Part shown: one piece after another, positions 10,597-21,394 of the stretch
How positions within the stretch are numbered: position 1 is the first letter of the stretch
How the letters are laid out: each line of letters opens with the position of its first letter
NCBI GenBank assembly: GCA_025331435.1
Contig: JAIWNI010000048.1
Span: 124,001-188,000, forward strand
Origin: Choanephora cucurbitarum
Taxonomy: Eukaryota; Mucoromycota; Mucoromycetes; Mucorales; Choanephoraceae
Direction of reading: 5' to 3'
Length of the DNA stretch: 64,000 bases
Notes under the pieces: generated by a model
What the model saw: only the letters and a program-made list of their open reading frames with translations
What the model was told of the DNA's origin: nothing
Database searches by the model: none
Translations under genes and position numbers: made by a program

Positions 10597-13077
10597 TTTG
10601 ATTGTGTATAGAGTTAAACTAAAAGAAAAGAAGTGAGAGAGAGAGAGAGAAGATGTCAAAGTACAACAGTATGGTATAAGTACTAAAAGAAATCCAAGCT
10701 TGAGTAAGGAAAGAACATATAGAGACAGATGCATAAATCTGTTCTGGAAGATCTACAACAGTTAACCTCAAGAAAATAAATTTTCTCTCGTATAGGCTCA
10801 ACTAATATGAATGATGTACTCTAGTGTATTTTTAGAAATATGCAAACAAAGAGGAGCATTTGTTCCTGAATAGTCAACATGATCGACAAAGACTAAAAAA
10901 AAGGCAGTTTAATGCGGAAGTCGAGGTATTGAATTTCACTTTTGTTTTATCTAATCGCAATCTATCAATATAGCTTAACAAAGAAAAGGATAGTATGTCC
11001 TATACAAACCCAGAGATATGCTAGTGTCATAAGAGAAAGAGTTGACTTCATTATTTTTAGTCTCTTGATTAAGCTAGCGAGAGATAGAGGGGCAAAAGGA
11101 GAGCATGGCTATATCTTTTATTAAACGTGTTTCAAGCTGTGGGTATTTCGAGCGACTGCTTTAGATTACCAGATATCATTTAGCTCATGTTCTACGTAAT
11201 AACATTGGGAGCCCTGTGTCTTTTTAGTATACCATTGAAGCCCAAGAAGCAAGGTACGACCTCGAATCGCTTCTGTTTCCAATTCACTTTCTTATCTTGT
11301 GTTCTAGCGCAAATCAAGGATTTATCCTGTTTATGGGGGAGGGGGAGATAAAGCAGTGTTTAGGAGACCAAGATGGCAAGTATTTTCTTTTTTGGGTTGT
11401 CAAGTCAAGTGACAAGAATCACCAACTGACAATAATGAGCACAGCACGTTCCGTCCTTCCTTTTGAAACAATCTCTTTTTTTATTTTTCACAACAAGGAG
11501 CTCTTTTTAGTTCATAACAAAATCGATTGTCTTATCTGCCCATTCTTCTGCTCTATTACATACGATGGCTAGAATAATCAAAGAACTCGTGCTATACTCG
11601 TACATCCCTAGAAGCATTTGGCATTCTATCTCTTTTTACTATTCCTCAACTCAGTTCGCTCCAAATGACAATACGTCAATGCAACACTTGGGTTACACTT
11701 GTAGCATCAAAGTTTACTTCAATGATCACAAAATTGACATGCTGCACTGTCTTCGCCAAAAAAGGAAGATTTGAACAATAACTGTTGTACCTGAGTCACG
11801 CCATTTCGGGATTTATGCTAACTCTAAAGCACTTGTCTATTGAATATATCATACAACTAAAGCATTCCAGCTCATCTCGAGCAGAGATATGTAAGAGCAA
11901 GGGAAGCCTGAATTACTGTGTGTTGTATAACTGGCAAATGACATGGACGCTTTATTCTATTTCTTTTCATTTTTGCTGTTGTCTTGATCGCACCATATGC
12001 TCATAGTTTATCTTGCTTCAAGCAAAAGGCAGACCAGATGACAATCATGTTATCCTTTTTCTGACATAAAAAACAAACAATAACAAGCTTTCTTAATGGG
12101 CATAAAGACAGCAATGCAGTTTGGTTTCGAATGACGCAATCATCTATTCATTAGAGTCGTAGAAAAGGCCTTATACAATGCTCTCATAATTTTGTATGCT
12201 TTCTTTTTTTGTCAAGTCTCTGTGTTTGAAAATCAAACTCTTTTTTGGTGTTAGAGATAACAATAAGCATTATATTCTTTATTTCCTACATTGAGAGCCT
12301 TCTGTTTGTATCTAGGATTAGGGTTTATGCCACTCTTATTGGACAAGAAATTGATTGTTGCTGATCACTAAGCAATACTAGCAAAAAGCTCTTGGTGAAT
12401 GCTTACTGCTTATTTAATCTCATAAACAGGTTCAGGACGAGTTGTGCTTCGTTTATTTGCACAATTCAATGTCAGAATACAATTGTAGTTTGTGTATTGA
12501 AATCTATCTGCTCTGCAGTGACTTCCTTTAATTTAGAGTAATAATAATCGCTTTATTCGAGTTAATAAGATATAAGATGATAATACATATATGTATGGAC
12601 GATAATAGTTTGTAGTTCTGTTGACACTCGTTATAGTATGCTCGAAAGTATGAAGTAAAGAGGAAAAACAAAGTACTAAATGTTGTGCATCTTTATAAAT
12701 GTCAGTCAGAGCAGTGTAACCATAGTACAAAAAATAAAGGAAGTCAATTCATATGAGCCCGTATTTCAGTATGCATTATCAGCAAAGATTGAATGTGGTG
12801 ATTATATTCCAGAGTTAGAAAGACTTGTTAGTTACTTGAGTACACTCTAGTTATGCTGAGATAGACAATACAAACAGTTTAATAATGATGCACTAATTCA
12901 TTTTCCAATCCAAGTAAGCGTGTTTGGGAATCCGCCATTTAATGCTTCACTATAATCTCAGATTGAAATCAGTTAAGCCTTATTTGCAGAGAGCTTAACT
13001 TGGGGGAGGGGAGATATATTTTCTGTCTCTTTCTTTTCTTTTTCTCTCTTCTTTTATTTTCTTTAGTTTTATACAAG
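10597..13077. other. Gene-poor AT-rich interval
   Basis: About 2.5 kb between the divergent Kre9-like and Ral-like genes. Several short reading frames (60-95 codons) occur between 10942 and 12006, but none has a recognisable domain, splice structure or codon pattern like the neighbouring genes. No tRNA or obvious repeat was seen. The last ~70 bases before 13078 are C/T-rich, typical of a leader here. Confidence 0.45.
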
Positions 13078-13827
13078 ATGACCAAACGCTCAAATAAGAA
13101 CAACAACGTGTCTCTCCATAAGGTTATTATGGTAGGCTCTGGTGGTGTCGGTAAATCAGCATTGACATTACAGTACATGTATGGTGATTTTGTTGAAGAA
13201 TATGATCCTACTAAAGCTGATTGTAAGTGTCAAACTAGACAGCTCTAGACTGTTATTTATAGAGTATCATTAGCCTACCGAAAGAAGGTGATGTTAGATG
13301 GTGCAGAATGTCAAATTGATATTCTGGATACAGCAGGACAAGAAGAATATGCTGCTGTAAGTTCCCATAATTGTATATGGCCTGCAATGAAAGCTGATTA
13401 TTTGTTTAGATAAGAGATAATTACTATCGATCAGGAGAAGGATTCTTGTGTGTCTTTTCTGTATGTGAACAGGAATCATTAGACCATACACAGGAGTTCC
13501 GAGACCAAATCTTGAGAGTATTAGATGATGAATCTGTAAGCATTCCAATCTTCCTGTCGCTGTTATCTTGACACTCACTTATTCTTCAAGATACCTTTTG
13601 TTTTAGTTGGCAACAAAGTGGATTTAGCTCATTTACGTAGAGTCGATTCTTCTTCAGCTCAGCAGATTGCTCAAGAATGGGGATGTCCTTATATCGAGAC
13701 ATCTGCTAAAACAAGACAAAATGTGGATGAAGTCTATACAGTCTTGATGAGATTGATAGCCAAAAGAAAAGAAGTGATGCATCGTGAAGATGGAAAATCA
13801 AAGAAGAGTTCCTGCTTAATTCTGTAA
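13078..13827 (+). CDS. Ral-like Ras-family small GTPase
   Basis: Four exons (13078-13222, 13274-13356, 13410-13535, 13591-13827) join in phase to 196 residues. All G boxes are present: G1 GSGGVGKS, switch [17 protein letters not shown]3 [11 protein letters not shown]4 NKVD and G5 ETSAK. The segments [51 protein letters not shown] and [11 protein letters not shown] match Ral more closely than Ras (which has DPTIEDSYRKQ). The protein ends in CLIL, a CAAX box whose final Leu predicts geranylgeranylation. It should be a membrane-bound switch; the exocyst is the classical Ral effector in animals, but that link is inferred here. The gene converges with FAN1, 53 bp between stops. Confidence 0.9.
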
Positions 13828-13880
13828 ATTCCCCCCATCACGCTCTCTTTTCGTTTTCTTTATTGTTGAGAATAATAAAT

Positions 13881-16776
13881 TCATACAACATCTTCTTTAA
13901 GAAAAACATCTTCACCGCGCCATACTTGAACATGGCATACTTCTACTTGAATGCCTACGCCTGTCAAGGTTTCTATCCACACCTTTTGAGTCTTGGACAG
14001 AATATCTTTAGGTCCCTTAACTGATAGAGCAGATGAATAACTGTGTCTTTTATTATGGTTTCTTGTTATAGCTTTACCTTCTGAAAACAGACAATGCCTT
14101 TTATCATAGTTCCAGCAGCTTAAAGTGTGTGTGTGTGTGTGTGTGTGTGTGTTTAGATATCTAGTCTATTCTGTGTCTATATAACTTACCACAAGTCTGG
14201 CATACCACCTTGTCTCTGACCGAATTCTTCAAAAAACAGTTTACACAATGCAGCAAGCGAAGAAGGTCCAATACACTAAATATGCTTCAGTATTCAATGA
14301 TACATGAGAGCTAATCGGCTTACCTGAGCAATCTCCAAAATGTCTTTAGTTTCATAGTTCCAATTTACACCCACACACATTGTTCGCCTTGGTCTCTCTC
14401 TTGAATCTACTTCTGTAATTAACTCAAGATGCTTTCCTTGTTCAATCTCGCTTAATCTATCCTGAATCATATCTAATCGACCTATGCAAAATCATTGTGT
14501 CAGTCCCCTCTTCTTTTTTCTGCTTTGCATATATTGCCTTACTCTCATAAAAAGCATCTGTACGAAGATCCAAGGGTTCACTTTGATAGGGTGTCTCAAA
14601 CACACCTGGTATACTTGCAAAAATCACGTCCCAAAACAAAAGCACGGCCTAAATAATGTATGTAAATAAGCATTACATAAACGATAGATTTGCTTACTTA
14701 CAATCATTCGAATAATGCCATTTTCACAATGCATACTTATTCAGAAGATTGATTGAGTTGATTGAATGATTATTGTTTGAGCTTATTTGTCTTACCCTTT
14801 ATAGCCTTTCTTCTCATAATACTCAATGGCCAACTGTTCTACAGAACACTCTGAGCCATTATCACTTCTCCAGATAGATTTCTTCCCAGTTACTTCATTT
14901 GAAATACGCTCCCCTAGATTGAATTAGTAGCTACCTCTTTGTGTATACATGCACATGAATATTCCTACCATAGATTGTAATTTCCTTGGGTTTCTTTAGA
15001 CGCATATAACTAAAGTCGTGTTGTTCTCTTTTAGGAATGCAGAGGTCTCTTTCCAATTGCTTGATTCTCTTGTGTATATCATGCAAGAAGACTAATATTA
15101 TGTTAGATGTGGTTAACATAGGATCTAAAACTTACTTTGATGAACTCTAGGGTCATGAATAGCATCGATACAAGTCTGAAGTGCTGCCTTCTTTTGGGCT
15201 CGACCTTGATCTTTGTTGAGATAATTTGCCTGGACTAATGCTAGTCGATCATACCATTTGCCTCGCTTTCCTAGTCGATACATGTGCTGACCTAGAAGCT
15301 TCTGTAAGATCAAAGCCTCCAGTTCATATTCGTGTAATTTAGCCAAGAGCTCGGTACCATGATCCAGTAATCTCGTATAGATCCACCCAGCCTCAAAGCG
15401 TCTCAAATGATAAGGTTTCTGACTTATTTCACTCTGAACAAGACAGCTCTCCCAGAGACCTATACAGTTTTCACACAATGTCCAGTTTTGAATCATTTGT
15501 TGCCGCACTAGGCCTGAATCATCGTCATCGCGCTTAGATCGATTGATGAAATATAGATCTTCCATACTCAGATGATACTCTCTTTCAATAACCAGTGCCT
15601 GTTCATATTGAAGTAGGTCATCACGCGAACTCCAGATACAGTTCGATCGGCTTGCTTCGTATTTGGGGTAATTTCTCTTGCTTGTTCTTGCCAAGATGGA
15701 AGTAGCCATCTTGTTGGTATCTAACAAACTGTTGATACGATAATAGACAAGCTGTAGCCGCTGAAATAAATCATGCAGCTCTGTATCCACCTTGATGCAG
15801 GGTCCAAGACAGTTGTAGATAGAATTCCAAAGTTTTTGTAATTTAGATTCATCAATTGACGTATTTTGGTAATGTGTTGCTATGGTGGGTGCTGTACAAT
15901 GACCAAACCGAACCATCTCCCTTGCGTAATCAGCCTTTTTCTATATCTAGTTCAGTATCAAGGATCATACCAAAATACATCAGATTACCTACTGGATTCT
16001 CGACAGCGATTGGAATATGACGTTCCTTGACAATCTCGGCCAGCTCAAGCTTGGACAGAATAGCACTTGCCTCTGCTAGATCAGTGATCTTTGTATGCAA
16101 GAAACCGCATGACTCTAGACTGTCAATGGCGGCATCCAAATCGCTTACATGGCTTTCGTAATTAACTCTGTTCTTCCTTATCCAGCCATGCTTTCTCATC
16201 AACAAGCGTACAATCAGATGCTTTGGTTCATCTAATCAATTGAACAATTTGAGTCATGCGTTAAATAGAGTTATCATAAGCAATACCATCAAGTGCCTTA
16301 TAGGTGTCAATCCGTGTTAACTCATCTTTACTAAACAGATACTCTTCGTTCATCAAAACTGTATCAATCATGTGGTTCACTTCGTCTGTATACATAGAAG
16401 TAGTGAAGACTGCTTCTTCAGTATCTTTCTGTGTTTCTAATGAACCATCGATCACTATGCTTTGTGTCTCTATTTTCAATTCGTTTTCCATAGGCTCTGG
16501 TTTCTCTTCTATAAGTTTTGTCTTTTCTTCTTCTAACTCTATTTTCTTCTGCACAAGCTCCGGCTTCTCTTCTATAAGCTCTGGCTTCTGTTCTAGAGGC
16601 TCAATCGTCTGTTGTATGGACAGATCTTGTTTTACTGTCTGTAGATCAGTCTCTTGCATCGTCTTTGTTTGTGTGGATGTATTGAAATAGCTCATGATAG
16701 AACTCTGACTTGGTTTGATCTTCTTGAGTTCATCTGCATGGGCCGATCTACTCTTTCTTTTCCTTTGTTGAGACAT
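13881..16776 (-). CDS. FAN1: FAN1-type structure-specific nuclease (VRR-NUC), DNA interstrand-crosslink repair
   Basis: FAN1 removes or incises crosslinked and flapped DNA. Eleven exons (in reverse 16776-16287, 16231-15993, 15940-15136, 15091-14969, 14913-14796, 14735-14702, 14648-14543, 14481-14324, 14275-14190, 14118-14078, 14020-13881) join in phase to 779 residues. N-terminus: basic KRKSRS and QSSIMSYF (residues 24-31), a canonical PCNA-binding motif, then an acidic/basic repeat region rich in EEKPEL units. Core: KHGWIRKNRVNY, DYAREMVRFGHC, and a helical segment with FEAGWIYTRLLDHGTELLAKL. The C-terminal VRR-NUC domain keeps the catalytic set: GMPD (Asp718) and SEVKGP (Glu733, Lys735), then EVCHV. 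The start at 16776 is preferred over 16833, which would add a poly-Phe stretch encoded by a poly-A/T run. No UBZ finger was seen. Confidence 0.92.
14125..14152. repeat. (GT)14 microsatellite in a FAN1 intron
   Basis: Twenty-eight bases of perfect GT lie within the intron 14189-14119 that separates the exon encoding the PD motif from the exon encoding the EVK motif of the nuclease. Confidence 0.95.
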
Positions 16777-16948
16777 ACTACAGACACTGACTTGCAAAAA
16801 AAAAAAAAAAAAAAAAAGACCCTCTCGGTTCATTTACTGCGTGCTTACATAAGCGAGCGATTTAATGCAACTTCAAACACACATTTATACACACACACAT
16901 ATTTCTGTTATTTGAAATACAAAAAGTTCTACACACGTTTATATTTTT
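16777..16948. other. Short FAN1-RPL35 spacer
   Basis: Holds an A homopolymer (about 16797-16817) and AC/T-rich DNA. It must serve as the FAN1 promoter/leader and the RPL35 3' end, since both genes are on the minus strand. Confidence 0.5.
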
Positions 16949-17225
16949 TTAAGCCTTGACAGCGTACTTGCGGATGGGGAAGTAAGCATCCTTCTTTTGT
17001 TGACGAACAGTCTTCTTGGACTTTTCGAAAGGAGTCAAAGCTCTACGCATAGCACGAGTCTTCTTGACACGAAGATCCAAAGGAGTGAAGCGCTTCTTTT
17101 GGTAGAAAAGACGGAGTTGTTCACGTTGGGTTTGGTTGATGACAGTCAAGACACGGGCAACGTTCTTACGAGCTTCACCACTATATGCAACATATAAGCA
17201 TACTGATTCCATCGTATTTAAATAA

Positions 17226-17261
<36 letters not shown>

Positions 17262-17796
17262 TGCTAGTATGAAGACTGTCGTTGCTCTATTTTATCCCTT
17301 CTTCTTTCTCTCTTCATTCTTGCTTAGTTTGTAGATGCTTTAAGTTGTGTGCATGTGTGCATAGACGCATATATTGAGAAACACTTACACTTCTTGGACA
17401 CGACCACCAGCGACCTTTTGGACACGAATGTTAGCAAGTTGTTGCTTTTGCTCTTCAAGGACCTTCAAGAGTTCGGCCTTGTTCTTGTTGCGGAGTTCGT
17501 GAGCCTTGACGATAGCCTAAAGATGAACAGAGCTGTTAATTATTTGTTCGCTTGCTTCTTCATCCATTTGCAACAAAGAACTAAAAGTGAGTTGTACATT
17601 TCGAAGCTGCATAAAATTGCAACAAGTGATTTTCTTTTAAGCTGATGCAGTTATTCTCTCAATGTAGGGGCTGATGTCATTCTCATGGCTGATGTTGAAG
17701 ATCTCGGTCTAAATAACAAAAATTGATGCCATATCGTCTCTCTTTCGTTCTTTCTGTCTGCTGCAAATGGATGGATGGATGGATTCACCTTACCAT
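16949..17796 (-). CDS. RPL35: 60S ribosomal protein L35 (uL29)
   Basis: uL29 sits near the peptide-exit tunnel of the large ribosomal subunit. Three exons (17796-17794, 17516-17389, 17180-16949) join to 120 residues, the same length as yeast Rpl35. The sequence is unmistakable: [20 protein letters not shown], then [39 protein letters not shown], ending [10 protein letters not shown]. Exon 1 is the ATG codon alone, followed by GTAAGG; start-codon-only exons are common in ribosomal protein genes. Intron 1 is 277 nt and intron 2 is 208 nt, both long for this window, and intron 2 carries a CA repeat. I could not identify a convincing intronic snoRNA. Codons are biased to C/G-ending optimal forms, as expected for high expression. 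Confidence 0.93.
17229..17259. repeat. (CA)n microsatellite in RPL35 intron 2
   Basis: About 31 bases of uninterrupted CA dinucleotides, 48 bp inside the acceptor side of the intron that ends at 17181. Confidence 0.95.
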
Positions 17797-18082
17797 TGGT
17801 AACACCGGTGAATTAGAGGGAAAGATTCATAAACGATTCCTGTATCAAATCCAAAAAAACCGAGTGTCGCTCTTTCAAAAAAGAAAGGGAGGAGAGAGGG
17901 AGCAGAAGGAGTAGAAGCTGTAGTCGAAATCAAGCTTGATTTACATGTATCTCCTAGTGCATTGTGTGTATTGATCAAGTTGTTTCAGTTCGATCTTATT
18001 CATTAGAGACTTCTAAGAAGCACTTCATTAATTGCCCTTTCTTAAGCTTAAATCAGTTTATTAACAAAAAGAGTTTAAATAG

Positions 18083-19245
18083 TCATGCTAAAGAAGAAAC
18101 CTCTGCCTCTGTGTTTCTTATGGGTACAAAGTCATATCTGAACCTAACAAAGTTGTTAAAAGAAAAAGATAACAAGAAGCAAAAGAAAAGGTTACCTTGT
18201 GCTATTTGACTTGAGCTTGTTTGTCTGATATGCTCTCGTTCATTGATGTGTGCAGAGTGTTCTTTATCTTTGCTCAAATAATGCATATCATACGTATAAG
18301 CAGGCAATCTCTCATGTTTGATATGGCGATCTCTGTATACATTTGAGTTCATTCTGTAGAGCTGCTGAATACAAGAGGGATAAAGATAACTGACAGGATG
18401 ATCTGAAAGTAAAGGATAGAGATCTTCAAAGATATGAAATTGGGTTGCGAGTACTTTTGCTCTTGATAAAGGAATCCTATCATCTCTCTTTCTGTCAGTT
18501 AAATCAGTTTGTTTGCTTCAATTCAACTTACCAAACTCCTTTGAGATGAATGGCACCTACTTTAACTACCACTCTCCCTCGTTCATTCTTTAGAATACCA
18601 TCTCTTTTACCCCGAGAGATACCTGCCACATTCAGTAGTTTAGTTCCATTGATCATATCGTTATCTAATATTTATCTATTTAGTTTTCCATTCTTTTTTG
18701 TCAAATAGTATATATGCATATTTACCTTGTCGTCGAGCAACACAAATGCCTCGACAATCGATTTGGTAATACGTAACATTTTCATCCTCCCATAAAGTAG
18801 CTGTTAAACGAGGTCTTGAAGAACCTATGCCTATGAAAATGTAGGGAGAAAAGGGATGTTAGGTATTCTGTTGTATGTAACACTTGCTATAATACTTGCT
18901 TGCTTTTTGATATGCAGTACTTGGCTGGTATGAATGAATATCAGAGTGAGACATAAAAGTAGTGGCTGTAGGAGCAGGGTAAAGGGTTGGAAGAGGCTTC
19001 ATCACATTACTTTTTGTGCAATGACTATTTGGGTCATTGTCTATCAAATCCAAGTTGACTGTTGGGCGTCTCCATTGCTGTTGACTGTGATAAGAGGTAT
19101 TGTTCTGTCCTTCAAAGTAACTATACAACGTCTCAGAGTCTATCAATCGTTCCTGATTAGGATAATATTCGTACTCGTTTCTTGTCGATTGTGGCGAATA
19201 GCTGTTATTGTTTCTGTTGTCATATTGATAAGGATTGGATTGCAT
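18083..19245 (-). CDS. APSES (KilA-N type) transcription factor, StuA/Efg1-like
   Basis: APSES factors control development and filamentation in fungi. The gene starts at the ATG ending at 19245. Exon 1 encodes a ~120-residue Asn/Gln/Ser/Tyr-rich N-terminus ([18 protein letters not shown]...). Next exons encode the DNA-binding domain: [87 protein letters not shown], ending [15 protein letters not shown]. These match StuA/Phd1/Efg1 closely. Introns lie near 18890-18830, 18730-18660 and 18540-18480. The 3' end is uncertain: the frame can run to a stop at 18083, or splice at a GTAACC donor near 18196 into an exon toward 17970. No C-terminal ankyrin repeats, so it is the short StuA class, not the MBF class. 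Confidence 0.82.
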
Positions 19246-21394
19246 ATTGAAAACTCGTTATACTGACAGGATGGCTATTTCTTAAAATGTAAAAAGGAAA
19301 GAAAGAGAAAGGAAGAGATACTTCTATAAAAGAACATACAATTGTCAATCTGATGGTACTAGTTGTTAAGCAACAGATCAACCGAGAAGTGCCGATGAAA
19401 ACTCATAATTTATTTTGGCTTAATAGATCGGCTAATTCTTAATGTCAGTAGACATTTATGCCGTATATGCATCAATGACGATACGAATGTACATAATCTG
19501 TAACATCGATAGAGCTTGCAATCTAGCACAAGCCCTACGTTAAACAGTTTTCATATGTGTGCTATCTAAACTCTATTTCTTCTATTTTGGCTTCCTTTTG
19601 ATTCCCATACTAGTCTGAATGATGATCATGGCTTTATTCGTGATTATAATTGACTAGACAAATGATCTTGTCATTTATATTTTTGTACAAAAAGATTAAG
19701 ATAATGACCAGAGTGACCTTACATCATCTGTGTTTGATAGATCAATGCATTTCCTTCTCCTAGAGGAGAAGAAGCCATCTGAGCGCTGTCTCGGTCGATA
19801 ACATCACTTTTAAGTTCCAGCTTTATCTGTACAGTGTTCTCCATGTCTTTTTAGCACCAACATAGTCTGACTGGAAATAGAGGACTTTCAGGCACCTCTT
19901 TGTGCCTTTGGCTCGTTAGTCTATTTAGACTCAAGTCTGGTGGAATGTTAACCATCTGACTTGGTCCTACCATCAGAGCCTACAGAGCTAATCATTCCTT
20001 TAAACATAGCTTTTGACTACAGCCATGTCATTGTCTTTTCTTCGGCTGTTGCTATAGACATAAACATCACTGCCATGTTCAAACACATCAAGTAACTAGA
20101 AAAAATGCTTTTCTGGCGATCAAATACGATAGATAAGCTACATAGACTTCAAGCAGCATTGATCGAAGCCTAGTTAGCTTCACTCATTGCATAGTTGTTG
20201 TATGAATCTAGGAGGCTCATGATATAGTTGATAGGAGTTGATCTTTCTGATTTGAGGCCAATTACACATTGAAGGTTCCCTAAAAACAAGCTCAAGAAAT
20301 GTTTAATTTTTCCTCACTCTTTTTGGTTGTAAATATTCTTAGCTCAGGCAAATCTAAGTAGTTTAAGAACGAAAATCCTCGAACTGAAACCAAGGAGAAG
20401 GCAGAGAATATATTTAGGACAGAATGTGTCATTGAGAAGATGCTTAGTCAATAAAATTAAGAGATAGTCTGTTGCAGAGAAACATTGTTGAAGAATTGTA
20501 CAATTATAGATTTTGGTGAAACATTGAGAAAAGTGACCTAGACCTTAATGGTAATAATAAGGTTGTTAAGATGTTGAATCATAGTCATGCTTGAGAGTAA
20601 GATAAAGAAATTATGCCCGATAGAGATATATGAGGATATCCTCTCGCTAATAGTTTAAGAAGTAGAAAGCAAATGAGTTCTGAGAATTGGTTTGACAGAA
20701 TATTGAATGAAACAATCAGAATTGGCCTATGGGACACTTACAATTATCAGTTTTACAGGCACTGATAATTAATATCGTGATACTTTCAGAGGCAGCAAGG
20801 TTTGACAAACCTCCTAGATTAACAATTGAGAAGATCTTTGCGAGGGAAAACAATGGTTGCAAGAAAGAAACTCTAAAGCTCAAAATAAAGCGGACTTTGG
20901 GAAGACAAAGACTGTTTCTGTTCTATGATCTATTACATAAGAAAAAATAGGAACATACTCGTGTGTTCTGACTTTTTTTAATTTTATTTTATTTTTGCAT
21001 AGGCACAAGTATAAACTTTGTACAAAATAGCTTGTGTGACTAAAAGAAAGAAGATTTATACTCTAACACTTCCTTTATTGGTCAAATATCTTTCAATTTG
21101 AACAAAGGGTTCACAAAATAAAATTACTATAAACAGAACACTTTATAGACTTGGCTCAGTTTTCTTTTTTTTCTTTTTTTTTCCTCTATCCTCTTTACCT
21201 ACTTACCCTCCTTTTTTTTGTGGTTTACTTTTTTTTTCTATATTTATTTATCTAATTTTTCTTTCTCGTACCTTACTTTCCTTATTTTTTTTTTGGTTTC
21301 TCTCGAAAAACAACATTTTGATCTATCGAGATATAATATTTTACCAAGATATCAACCAAAACGAGACATATCGATTTTTCAGTTAAAGCATAAA
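19246..21394. other. Intergenic region between divergent APSES and MIT-domain genes
   Basis: About 2.1 kb with no supported gene. Short open stretches (for example 20729-20950) lack domain signals. The length upstream of the APSES gene fits the long regulatory regions often seen for developmental regulators. The last 250 bases before 21395 are strongly T-rich with TATATTTATTTATC near 21239-21252. Confidence 0.45.

Noticed and set aside
16777..16833. Upstream FAN1 start adding a poly-Phe N-terminus
   Set aside because: The added residues come from a poly-A/T run; the ATG at 16776 gives a basic N-terminus with the PCNA motif and fits the family better.
17640..17710. Box C/D snoRNA in RPL35 intron 1
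   Set aside because: TGATG and CTGA words are present but not with proper C/D spacing and terminal stem on the gene strand.
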